From: Deinococcus frigens DSM 12807
GTDB lineage: Bacteria > Deinococcota > Deinococci > Deinococcales > Deinococcaceae
Assembly (NCBI RefSeq): GCF_000701425.1
Contig: NZ_JNIW01000096.1
Span: 1 to 7,992 of the forward strand
Reading direction: 5' to 3'
Length of the DNA stretch: 7,992 nucleotides
The position numbers and the translations under genes were made by a program. The notes under the pieces are model-generated. The model searched no databases, had not been told where the DNA came from, and saw only the letters and a list, made by a program, of their open reading frames with translations. Shown piece by piece: positions 1 through 5,755 of this stretch; positions within the stretch are counted from its first letter, which is position 1, and each line of letters opens with the position of its first letter.

Positions 1-257
1 TGCTTTTGAGCTCTAATTCCATCCGACTCCAGAAACTCAGTGTGGGCTAGTGTTCAGGAGACGACTTCGCAGAAGTCGGAAACTGTACTTATCTTGTTTA
101 CTTTCCCCCTGTAGATATTCGAGAGGGATTCGGAGGGATTTTGAGGGGGATGGGTGGCCGGGGGAAACGTCGCTCAGCTTAGGCGCTCGCCTCGACGAAA
201 GACACCACCAGAAAGGTTCCATCCCCTCTCAAGGTTTCAGCCTGCCTACACTCTGTT
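1..257. other. Leader region without a convincing gene
   Basis: I see no convincing gene here. Reading frames crossing it lack a plausible start or family pattern. It contains a short perfect stem-loop at 62-78 (CGACTTC, loop GCA, GAAGTCG), which has no T-run after it and so is not an obvious terminator. A purine-rich stretch at about 121-160 repeats GAGGGATT with variation. The last part (247-257) holds the putative -10 element of the next gene. Confidence 0.5.
247..252 (+). promoter_or_regulatory. Putative -10 element (TACACT), leaderless-type promoter
   Basis: TACACT fits TAnnnT and ends 5 nt before the ATG at 258. No Shine-Dalgarno-like purine run lies at usable spacing; the AAGG at 227-231 is too far away. 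Transcription starting about 6-7 nt after this hexamer would begin at or beside the ATG, giving a leaderless mRNA. I see no good -35, so the call rests on position and on the same geometry at other genes in this window. Confidence 0.4.
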
Positions 258-695
258 ATGACTCAAGAGACCGCCCAGCGTATCCAGTGGCTCAAAGATC
301 GGTACGCCGACCTGCACCCAAATGTGTACACAAAACTGCTGGAAGCAGGCGGAGATGCCGCAGTCATGGCACCCCTTGGATGGTTTGAAACAGCCTTCCT
401 TACACGGGCTGAACTCTCCAACGATCCCGTACGGAAGGGGCAAGGTCGGGGCAACCAATGTCATCTGAACACGGCCTCGTATTACCGGAAGAACCCTCAG
501 CGCTACCGCATTGTCTCTGGTTTTGGACTGAATCAGGATTCCGACGGTGTGGGGTGCTGGAGATCGCACTCGTGGGTCTTCGACACGAAAACCAAGGAGA
601 TCGTTGAAACTGTATTTCCCCGAGACCTGTACTACGGCGTACTTCTGACCGATGAGGAGGCAGAAGCCTTCGCGGCACAGTACGACCAGAGTTAA
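258..695 (+). CDS. Uncharacterised protein with Cys/His (papain-like?) pattern
   Basis: This is a 145-aa soluble protein with no signal peptide or membrane segment. I do not recognise a named family. The N-terminal half is helical-looking and charged. The centre carries GNQCHLNTASYY (C68, N71), then a hydrophobic strand RIVSGFGL and a WRSHSWVFD block (H104), followed by EIVETVFPRDLYYGV. A Cys in a helix start followed some 35 residues later by a His in a beta strand resembles the layout of small papain-like or NlpC/P60- or transglutaminase-like folds. That would make it a possible amidase, peptidase or acyltransferase, but this is inference from pattern only. The ATG at 258 is preceded by a TAnnnT hexamer and no ribosome site. 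It stands alone, with GC-rich codon use like the host, and is followed by an AT-rich gene of different character. Confidence 0.7.
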   Translation: MTQETAQRIQWLKDRYADLHPNVYTKLLEAGGDAAVMAPLGWFETAFLTRAELSNDPVRKGQGRGNQCHLNTASYYRKNPQRYRIVSGFGLNQDSDGVGCWRSHSWVFDTKTKEIVETVFPRDLYYGVLLTDEEAEAFAAQYDQS

Positions 696-743
696 TAGAG
701 CAGGGCAGATCAGCGACAAGAAAAGTTATGAAGGTCCGCCGAG

Positions 744-777
744 TTCTCTCTCCTCTAACAGGGATTAGAGAAGAGAA
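744..777 (+). other. Imperfect stem-loop in intergenic region
   Basis: A pyrimidine-rich arm (744-758) can pair with a purine-rich arm (765-777) around a 6-nt loop, with a two-base bulge. It lies 49 nt after the stop of the upstream gene and 63 nt before the next start. It is not followed directly by a T-run, since the sequence continues AATTGAGGGGTTTT, so it is at best a weak terminator. It marks the transition into AT-rich sequence. Confidence 0.25.
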
Positions 778-839
778 AATTGAGGGGTTTTATCCGGGTA
801 GAATTATTTCACTTAACTACAAGTGCAAACAAGGTTTAG

Positions 840-1283
840 GTGAATATCATAAATATAATAGAAGAGACTCTTATATCCTCTAAGTTGAGTGAAGAAATTA
901 CTACTTTTCACTCCAAGATCGAAGATTTTCTTAATGGCTTGAGTAAAGAAGAACCTAATAGTACTGATTCGGATTTTCAAGCTGATCTAGATATTTTCCG
1001 TCTACTTGCTAATGCGTGTGATATTTTTGCTGCTCGCTTTCAGGAGCCAATTGATAGTAAGGAAGTTAGCTTTAGTGATCTCTCTATAAAAGTAGAAGGG
1101 GCATTTATAAATATTATTAACCTACTGGATATCAGCGATCCTACTTGGCATAGAAAAAAATCTGATCATCTAGCAAAGGGATTTGCCATTATAGCAGACG
1201 GAAAATATACACTGTATGGAGTTACAAGGATCAACAACAAAGCCCTGCCAAGTGATATGAATAAATTTCCACGAACTATATAG
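840..1283 (+). CDS. AT-rich orphan protein, probably acquired
   Basis: This is a 147-aa protein of no family I recognise. It starts at GTG with AAGG (831-834) five bases upstream. It is acidic, Ile/Asp/Ser-rich and probably mostly alpha-helical. Features include an N-terminal amphipathic helix (about residues 1-35), a helix with LANACDIFAARF, and a final beta-like segment FAIIADGKYTLYGVTR. It has no signal peptide, membrane helix or metal site. Its base composition is very different from the neighbours: about one-third G+C by eye, with many ATA, AAT and TTA codons, beside genes well above 60%. This suggests recent transfer from a low-GC source. No transposase or target duplication is visible at its edges. 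It converges with the rep gene, leaving about 100 bases between the stops. It could be a phage or anti-phage accessory gene, but nothing in the sequence decides that. Confidence 0.65.
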   Translation: MNIINIIEETLISSKLSEEITTFHSKIEDFLNGLSKEEPNSTDSDFQADLDIFRLLANACDIFAARFQEPIDSKEVSFSDLSIKVEGAFINIINLLDISDPTWHRKKSDHLAKGFAIIADGKYTLYGVTRINNKALPSDMNKFPRTI

Positions 1284-1382
1284 AGGGGTAGATGCTGACG
1301 TAATGGCCTGCCTCGCGGCGGGTCATTCCTTTGGGATCGGCTGAGGGGGGTGGGGCATCCGGCGCGCAGTCTGCGCCGAAGG

Positions 1383-2855
1383 TCACGCCGCCCGAAGTCG
1401 GGCCGCGAGCAGTGCGGCGGGGCGTCTGAGGCCCTTCCACTCGCGTCTGTCCACCTCCAGGCGCTGCAATTCTGCCGCCAGCGCCTGCAATCCGTCCCGC
1501 CCGTCGATCTCCGCCTGCCACGCCTGCCAGATCACTTTGCAGTAGTACAACCGACTGTGGCTGTCCTTCAGATCGCGTGCCAGGGCCGCCCCCATCATCC
1601 CCACCAGCGCCGCCCGCTTGGACTTGTGCGCTTCGAGCAGGGTGGGCAGCAAGAAAACCACATCCTGCACGCCATTTAAAAGGCGTTCGGCGGCGGCGGC
1701 GTCGTTTATTGCGGGGTCAGCTTTTAACGGGTTTTGGGTGTCAATGTTTCCTGGAATAACGGCCCATCGGCGGAGCTGTTCGAGTAGTTCGGCCTGTCTC
1801 TGCCCCACGGGATCAGGTGACCCCGCAATAAAATTTTCATCGTCTACGACGCACTCCAGATTTTTGGCTTCCTCGAATCGCCTGTCCGCGTTGGCAATCG
1901 CGTTGAAGGCCGTCCGTCCTGCCGCCTTGTCGGCGTCCAGGTCCCGGTACTGGCGTTTGTAGTCCCGGTACTTCAGGCGGGCGGTGTGGCCGGGGGCCAG
2001 GCGCACGGCGTACAGCGTGCCGTCCACTGCCGTCATGCGCTGGCCGTCCTTGCCGGTCATGCTGGTGAAGTGCTGGCGGGCGTACACGAAGCCCACCGCG
2101 GTGAGCTGGGCGGTCCACTCGCGCAGCGTGTTGTCACAGATCCCCAGGGACTTCGCCAGCAGCTCGGCGCACAGGTGCATCACGACTTGCCTGGGCGGGT
2201 TCCCGTCCTTGTCGTACAGGTAGAGCCGGACGGCCAGGAAGATCCGGCTCAGCTCGTGCAGGCGTACCGCCAGCGCTCCAGCTCCAGCAGTCCCAAACCC
2301 CTTGCCCCGTTGGGGGCGGAACGGGGCCAGCTCCAGCAGCTCGGACAGACGCGGGAGGGGCTGGCGCTGCACCTTCTGGTTCACGAAGATCCTGGTCTGC
2401 TCGGTTCGGGTCTGGGTGTCCTGCTCGTCCAGGATGCGCAGGGTGTCCAGCAGCCACAGGGCGGGGCTGCTCGGGCTGTCCTCGCCCTCTGTGGCCTCCA
2501 CGGCGGGCGGCGTGACCTTCCTCGCGGCCCGATGGTGCGCTTTGCTCCTGGTCCGGCGCTCGGTGATCTCCGACAGGGTGGCGACCCGGTCTTCGCCCTG
2601 GTCTGGGGTCAGCACTGGGGGGATGGCGACGGGGACTGGGCGGGTCCATTTCTGGAATTCCCTGTCCGGCTGGGGCCTGGGGCGGGTCATGTCCACCGCT
2701 TCGCCACGCAGGGCGGCGCGGCTCATCTCTAGAAAGTGGGTGGTGCTGGCTGACCGTTCGGGGGTGGGAGACGGGTAAATGGTGTCCGAGGGTGGAAATA
2801 CGGGGCCGGTTTGCCGTACCCTATAGGTCAGGCTGTCCCCCTGTTGGTTTTTCAT
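1383..2855 (-). CDS. Plasmid replication initiator-like protein
   Basis: This is a 490-aa protein with the features of a plasmid replication initiator. A long, polar, low-complexity N-terminus (about residues 1-130) is rich in Pro, Arg and Ser. It is followed by a basic segment and a helical region (about 195-215, VRLHELSRIFLAVRLYLYD). A winged helix-turn-helix-like block then spans about 226-285 (HLCAELLAKSLGI, DNTLREWTAQL, VGFVYARQHF), with a wing-like strand LYAVRL. The C-terminal 200 residues are charged helices, including YYCKVIWQAWQAEI. It starts at ATG with GAAGGA (2866-2871) 10 nt upstream. The gene reads away from a repeat-rich region (2934-2999) that fits an origin with iterons, which supports the Rep call. 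By analogy it would bind those repeats, open the origin and repress its own promoter. I recognise the architecture rather than a specific named Rep family. A large HTH regulator is the main alternative. Confidence 0.6.
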   Translation of the reverse strand: MKNQQGDSLTYRVRQTGPVFPPSDTIYPSPTPERSASTTHFLEMSRAALRGEAVDMTRPRPQPDREFQKWTRPVPVAIPPVLTPDQGEDRVATLSEITERRTRSKAHHRAARKVTPPAVEATEGEDSPSSPALWLLDTLRILDEQDTQTRTEQTRIFVNQKVQRQPLPRLSELLELAPFRPQRGKGFGTAGAGALAVRLHELSRIFLAVRLYLYDKDGNPPRQVVMHLCAELLAKSLGICDNTLREWTAQLTAVGFVYARQHFTSMTGKDGQRMTAVDGTLYAVRLAPGHTARLKYRDYKRQYRDLDADKAAGRTAFNAIANADRRFEEAKNLECVVDDENFIAGSPDPVGQRQAELLEQLRRWAVIPGNIDTQNPLKADPAINDAAAAERLLNGVQDVVFLLPTLLEAHKSKRAALVGMMGAALARDLKDSHSRLYYCKVIWQAWQAEIDGRDGLQALAAELQRLEVDRREWKGLRRPAALLAARLRAA

Positions 2856-2933
2856 TAGTCGTGGGTCCTTCGGGGTGGGATAGCAGAGTCAGGACGTTTG
2901 CAGCGTCGCTGGCTCGCTTCGTTTTTAACACTA

Positions 2934-2956
2934 GCACCCCATTTTACGCTGGGTGC
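2934..2956 (-). promoter_or_regulatory. Candidate rep promoter within an inverted repeat
   Basis: On the minus strand TAAAAT (2946 to 2941) is a good -10 hexamer. It sits at the centre of an inverted repeat, GCACCC at 2934-2939 and GGGTGC at 2951-2956. Transcription would start near 2934 and give a leader of about 79 nt containing the GAAGGA ribosome site of rep. The region where a -35 would lie is occupied by the 11-bp direct repeats. That arrangement would let Rep block its own transcription. No recognisable -35 is present. Confidence 0.4.
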
Positions 2957-2958
2957 GA

Positions 2959-2999
2959 TCTGTTGGAGTTCTGTTGGCCCTCTGTTGGGCTGGTGTAGG
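2959..2999. repeat. Iteron-like 11-bp direct repeats (probable origin)
   Basis: TCTGTTGG occurs at 2959-2966, 2970-2977 and 2981-2988, exactly 11 bp apart. A degenerate fourth unit, GGTGTAGG, lies at 2992-2999 in the same register. The 11-bp period (about one helical turn) places the sites on one face of the DNA. The array lies about 105 bp upstream of the replication-like gene. Tandem sites of this kind are the hallmark of iteron-controlled plasmid origins. No DnaA box is evident, and the T/A-rich stretch at about 2920-2946 is short, so the origin call is an inference. Confidence 0.5.
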
Positions 3000-3044
3000 G
3001 CGGCCTGGGACTTGCCGACAGTTTCTTGTACCCGGTGCATAGAT

Positions 3045-3073
3045 TTGACAGGGGCTGAATACTGCCCTATATT
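3045..3073 (+). promoter_or_regulatory. Strong sigma-70-type promoter pointing away from rep
   Basis: TTGACA (3045-3050) is a perfect -35. A 17-bp spacer follows, then TATATT (3068-3073), a 5/6 -10. Expected start is about 3080. It is the best promoter in the window, yet an intrinsic terminator begins within a few bases of the start point. A weaker promoter can be drawn face to face on the minus strand (TTGATT 3084-3079, 17 bp, TATTCA 3061-3056). Confidence 0.65.
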
Positions 3074-3082
3074 GAAGGAATC

Positions 3083-3107
3083 AAGGCGGCCTTCGGGCCG
3101 CTTTTTC
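3083..3107 (+). terminator. Intrinsic terminator directly after the strong promoter
   Basis: GCGGCC (3086-3091), a TTCG loop (3092-3095) and GGCCGC (3096-3101) form a very stable hairpin followed by TTTTTCT. The T-run is on the plus strand, so it stops rightward transcripts. There is no plus-strand gene upstream for it to serve. Its partner is therefore the promoter at 3045-3073, giving a transcript of only about 28 nt. It also shields the region from rightward readthrough. Confidence 0.75.
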
Positions 3108-3197
3108 TGTTCCCACTGGCAATATCAACGCAAGGAGAAAGACCTGGATCACCCTCTGTGCTGATTCTTTTTCCAGGTGAGATCAGGATGAGGTCAA

Positions 3198-3497
3198 TCA
3201 ACGCCGCTGCCTCTGCCGCTTTTTCTCCAACTGGATGTCCCTTCTGCGCGCAGCTCTGGATTGCACTGTGCCCTGGGTGCGCTCCAACTCAGCGATCCGG
3301 GCGCGACTTCGCGGATCGGCGATGTACCAATCCAAAATGATGTTCGGCACCTCGGCGTACATGCCTCCTTTGGCAATCTCTCTGTCGATCAGGCTCAACA
3401 TGCGCCGCTGACCAGACTCTGAGTCACGCAGGAAATTCTCCACAACACTGAGGGCGGGATCCGTCAGCGGTTCCTCGACAGGGCGTTTTTGCGACAT
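3198..3497 (-). CDS. Small basic protein next to HTH/coiled-coil gene
   Basis: This is a 99-aa protein that I do not recognise. Residues 1-45 are mixed-charge helix (ALSVVENFLRD, MLSLIDREIA). Residues 46-62 are more hydrophobic (YAEVPNIILDWYIAD). Residues 63-99 form a strongly basic helix ending in EKKRQRQRR, which could bind nucleic acid. It has no Cys, signal or membrane segment. The ATG at 3497 lacks a Shine-Dalgarno but has TACGGT, a TAnnnT hexamer, 6 nt upstream inside a perfect palindrome, so a leaderless autoregulated transcript is possible. It lies 52 nt downstream of the HTH/coiled-coil gene on the same strand, so it may also be cotranscribed with it. A plasmid maintenance or copy-control accessory role is inferred only from context. 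Confidence 0.6.
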   Translation of the reverse strand: MSQKRPVEEPLTDPALSVVENFLRDSESGQRRMLSLIDREIAKGGMYAEVPNIILDWYIADPRSRARIAELERTQGTVQSRAARRRDIQLEKKRQRQRR

Positions 3498-3503
3498 GCC
3501 TAT

Positions 3504-3516
3504 ACCGTAATACGGT
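3504..3516 (-). promoter_or_regulatory. Palindromic operator over a putative -10
   Basis: ACCGTAATACGGT is a perfect 13-bp palindrome with a one-base centre. It lies 6 nt upstream of the ATG at 3497. On the minus strand its distal half reads TACGGT (3509-3504), which fits TAnnnT at the same distance from the start codon as in other genes here. A dimeric regulator bound here would cover the promoter. I see no -35. Confidence 0.4.
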
Positions 3517-3549
3517 CCCTTACATCAGCGCGATGGGGCACAGGTAGTT

Positions 3550-4125
3550 TTACCCACCCAACAGCCGGATGACCAACCCACGTAACCCTGTCGGCTGCGG
3601 CTCTGCTGTGGCGGGTGGCAACGCGGCGTGAGCGGTAACTTCCAGGCGGGCCAGTTGTCCGCGCATGGCTTGCATCTCTGCCCTGGCCGCCGCCGCCTCG
3701 CCCGCTTCCTGTGCTAGCTCGCGGCGAAGGATCTCGACTTCGCCCTGGCTCCTCTCCAGTGCGGCCATGATCGGGAGGAGGGAGGGTGCCAGAGCTTCGC
3801 GCAGCAACTCGGCCAGATCGTCCCGGCCTATCGCTACGCCGGACAGCACCGAGGTATCCAGTGCAGAAAGGGGCACTAGAGGCGAGGTGAGCGCCCTGAG
3901 TGCCCCCTCAACACTGACGGCCTCGTGACGGTGAACCATGCCCAGTGCCTCTGCCAGCAGCTTGACCACTAACTCAGGCCACAGGCGCTCCAGGTGTTGA
4001 CCTCTGGGCAGTGCCTCGCCTGTAATGGCTTCGATGGTTGTCGCATGCCGCCTGAGTGTGGGGAGCCGGACGCCCAGGCGCTCAGCCACCTGCTGAGGCG
4101 TCAGAACGAGTGGGGCGTCAGTCAT
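3550..4125 (-). CDS. HTH DNA-binding protein with coiled coil (KfrA-like architecture)
   Basis: This is a 191-aa protein. Residues about 6-33 (LTPQQVAERLGVRLPTLRRH) form a MerR/excisionase-type helix-turn-helix, continuing into an ordered region to about 60. A linker with PLVPLSALDTSVLSG follows. Residues about 102-165 form a long Ala/Glu/Arg-rich helix with coiled-coil character (ILRRELAQEAGEAAAARAE). A Pro/Ala linker leads to a final amphipathic segment, GLRGLVIRLLGG. N-terminal HTH plus long coiled coil is the layout of KfrA-type plasmid accessory regulators; I see that layout, not proven homology. The ATG at 4125 has no ribosome site but has TACGCT (4136-4131) 5 nt upstream. The nonamer array at 4142-4202 lies right behind that, so autoregulation is likely. 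The C-terminal amphipathic tail may be an interaction peptide. It may form a unit with the small basic gene downstream. Confidence 0.7.
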   Translation of the reverse strand: MTDAPLVLTPQQVAERLGVRLPTLRRHATTIEAITGEALPRGQHLERLWPELVVKLLAEALGMVHRHEAVSVEGALRALTSPLVPLSALDTSVLSGVAIGRDDLAELLREALAPSLLPIMAALERSQGEVEILRRELAQEAGEAAAARAEMQAMRGQLARLEVTAHAALPPATAEPQPTGLRGLVIRLLGG

Positions 4126-4130
4126 GCCAC

Positions 4131-4136
4131 AGCGTA
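4131..4136 (-). promoter_or_regulatory. Putative -10 element (TACGCT) of the HTH gene
   Basis: On the minus strand TACGCT ends 5 nt before the ATG at 4125, in a sequence with no Shine-Dalgarno. The GC-rich nonamers at 4142-4159 occupy the -35 position, so any protein bound there would compete with RNA polymerase. Confidence 0.35.
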
Positions 4137-4141
4137 CAGGG

Positions 4142-4202
4142 GGGGCGCTTGGGGCGCTCTACCACCCAGTCGCTCGGGGCGCTCGAGCGCCCCGAGCGCC
4201 CC
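4142..4202. repeat. Nonamer array with perfect 28-bp palindrome (operator/centromere candidate)
   Basis: The unit GGGGCGCTC occurs five times. Direct copies are at 4142-4150 (last base T), 4151-4159 and 4176-4184. Inverted copies (GAGCGCCCC) are at 4185-4193 and 4194-4202. Adjacent copies abut at 9-bp intervals, with one 16-bp gap. The stretch 4171-4198 is a perfect 28-bp palindrome centred on CTCGAG. It begins 17 bp upstream of the HTH gene's start codon and overlaps its likely promoter. The arrangement fits cooperative binding by the adjacent HTH/coiled-coil protein, either to repress the gene or as a partition-like site. In RNA the palindrome would form a strong hairpin, but no T-run follows it. 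Confidence 0.7.
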
Positions 4203-4706
4203 CATGCGAATGCGACTGGAACAGTAAAAAGCATATTTCTCAAGCGACTAAGGAGAGCCAAACAGCGGGCCTCATCAAGCGTCTTCGCCCTTTCTGGCAA
4301 CGCTGATTATCGGAGCCGGACCCCAGTTAATGGGTGTTATCTCTGGGGGATGGCCGGGTCAAAACACTTTCGCCCAAGGCTGGTTAGGGCAGAGATTGCC
4401 AGTAGCTGAGTGAAGGAGCGCTGTCAAGTTTCTGGCGTTCGTATGCATGGATTATGTCTCCCCCATCTGGCTTGAAAGCAGGCGAACTCTGCTCCAATCT
4501 GCATCAGAATGTTCACCTTGAGTTAATGACCGCCATATTTGGGAAATCCAGTGACCCGGTTCGGCTAGAGTTACAAGACGCAGAGTGAAGCGATGCAGAG
4601 TTCGTCTCTCGGGTGACCCCGCGTGACGGAACTGTGCGAATGGTTCTGAAGACTCCACCTTCCGTTTTATCCCGTTCCTTCCTTCTCATTTTTGGAGGTT
4701 TCACAC
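4203..4706. other. Long leader region without a supported gene
   Basis: There are about 500 bases between the nonamer array and the ferritin-like gene. The open frames on either strand, for example 4452-4658 on the minus strand (68 codons), lack a ribosome site, a TAnnnT hexamer at the usual distance, or a recognisable family pattern, so I do not call them. The long T/C-rich segment at about 4656-4693 leads into the GGAGG ribosome site (4694-4698) of the ferritin-like gene. An imperfect RDRM-like half site, TTATGTC, lies at 4452-4458. I could not place a convincing promoter for the downstream gene, although its length suggests regulated transcription. Confidence 0.4.
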
Positions 4707-5696
4707 ATGAGCAACGACACGCAGGGTACTAGTAGCCGCCGTAAGTTCCTAGGTATGGCCGGCATGATGGGCGCAGGCGCCGTTCTTGCCGGTTGTGCCA
4801 ACGTCATCGCCACCCCGCCCGCCAAGCCCGTCAAGCCCGTCAAGGCCAACCTCGACGCTGCCATCTTCAACTTCGCTCTGAACCTGGAGTACCTGGAGGC
4901 CGCCTTCTACCTGGCCGCCGTGGGTCGCCTGGACGAACTGACGCCCCATGGTGGGGACCTTGGCCAGATCATCCTGCCCGCCGGCTTCACCGGCAGGGGC
5001 GGCGTGGGCATCCCCGGCCTGTCCCGCGACGTGCGGAACATGGCCGAGGAGATCGCGACCGACGAACTCTCTCACGTCAAGGTGATCCGTTCGGTGCTGG
5101 GCAAAGCCGCCGTTGATCAGCCGACCATCGACCTGAGCGGGGCGTTTATCGCGGCGGGCAAAGCGGCCTCGGACGGCAAGATCACGAACTTCAACCCTTA
5201 CGCCAACGAACTGTTCTTCCTGCACGGCGCCTTTATCTTCGAGGACGTGGGCGTCACCGCCTACAAGGGCGCGGCCCGCCTGCTGGTGGACGACAGCGAA
5301 GGGGGCAATCTGGAGAACGCGGCGGGCATCCTGGCCGTCGAGGCGTACCACTCCGGCGCGATCCGCCACGCCCTGTACCTGCGCCGGGACGAGCAGGCCG
5401 TCGCTAGCCTGACGGTCGCCCAGGTCGTCCAGGCGATCAGCAATCTGCGTGATGCGGTGGACGGCCCGACCGACCTCGACCAGGGCATCGTGCCAACACT
5501 GTCCGGCAACCCCAGCTCCCTGCGGGCCAACGCCTCCAACCTCATCCCTGCCGATGCCAACGCCATCGCGTTCAGCCGCACGCCTCGCCAGGTGGCGAAC
5601 ATCGTGCTGCTGGATACGACCGGTAAGGCGGCCAAGGGCGGCTTCTTCCCCAACGGCCTGAAGGGGGACTTCAGCAAGCTCGGTCTCGGCGGGTAA
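4707..5696 (+). CDS. Tat-exported ferritin-like desiccation-related lipoprotein
   Basis: This is a 329-aa protein. The N-terminus has a twin-arginine signal (SSRRKFLGMAG, R11-R12), a hydrophobic stretch and a lipobox LAGC with Cys30, so it is probably folded in the cytoplasm, exported by Tat and anchored as a lipoprotein. Residues about 47-250 form a ferritin-like four-helix bundle. Probable metal ligands are E61 (NLEYLEAAFYLAA), E116 and E120-H123 (EEIATDELSH), E179 (FIFEDVGVTAY) and E212-H215 (VEAYHSGAIRH). The C-terminal 80 residues are an extension typical of plant pcc13-62-like desiccation-related proteins, which Deinococcus also carries. The role would be di-iron binding or peroxide/iron protection at the envelope; its reaction is not known from the sequence. 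ATG 4707 is chosen because GGAGG lies 8 nt upstream and the Tat motif follows directly; the in-frame TTG at 4692 overlaps that site. It is monocistronic, closed by the terminator at 5710-5750. Confidence 0.88.
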   Translation: MSNDTQGTSSRRKFLGMAGMMGAGAVLAGCANVIATPPAKPVKPVKANLDAAIFNFALNLEYLEAAFYLAAVGRLDELTPHGGDLGQIILPAGFTGRGGVGIPGLSRDVRNMAEEIATDELSHVKVIRSVLGKAAVDQPTIDLSGAFIAAGKAASDGKITNFNPYANELFFLHGAFIFEDVGVTAYKGAARLLVDDSEGGNLENAAGILAVEAYHSGAIRHALYLRRDEQAVASLTVAQVVQAISNLRDAVDGPTDLDQGIVPTLSGNPSSLRANASNLIPADANAIAFSRTPRQVANIVLLDTTGKAAKGGFFPNGLKGDFSKLGLGG

Positions 5697-5709
5697 TCCC
5701 TTTGGAGCG

Positions 5710-5750
5710 ACGCGCGCCGGAGCGGGATGCTCCGGCGCGCGTTCCTGTTT
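5710..5750 (+). terminator. Terminator of the ferritin-like gene
   Basis: A perfect 14-bp GC-rich stem (5710-5723 with 5729-5742) with a 5-nt loop GGGAT is followed by TCCTGTTT. It begins 13 nt after the stop codon. The stem is symmetric, but the minus strand lacks a T-run, so it works mainly for the plus-strand gene. The stop of a minus-strand gene remnant lies just beyond it, as expected for convergent genes. Confidence 0.85.
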
Positions 5751-5755
5751 GACCT

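Noticed and set aside
62..78. Perfect 7-bp stem-loop as a terminator
   Set aside because: No T-run follows on either strand and no gene ends beside it.
1986..2732. Long plus-strand frame of 248 codons opposite the rep gene
   Set aside because: Mirror of GC-rich rep codons. Composition is low-complexity Gly/Gln/Val/Leu with no family pattern, while the minus strand gives a coherent HTH protein with a ribosome site.
3142..3178. Inverted repeat ACCTGGA/TCCAGGT as terminator of the 3198-3497 gene
   Set aside because: Only 7 bp with a 23-nt loop and a poor T-run. Could be chance.
4171..4198. 28-bp palindrome as an intrinsic terminator
   Set aside because: No T-run follows. Its position among nonamers in front of the HTH gene fits an operator better.
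4452..4468. RDRM-like site TTATG-N7-CATCT upstream of the ferritin-like gene
   Set aside because: Spacing fits 17 bp, but the right half matches only 3 of 5 bases and it lies about 240 bp from the start codon. Too weak to call.
4452..4658. 68-codon minus-strand frame antisense to the ferritin-like gene leader
   Set aside because: No ribosome site, no -10 at leaderless distance and no family pattern. Likely chance.
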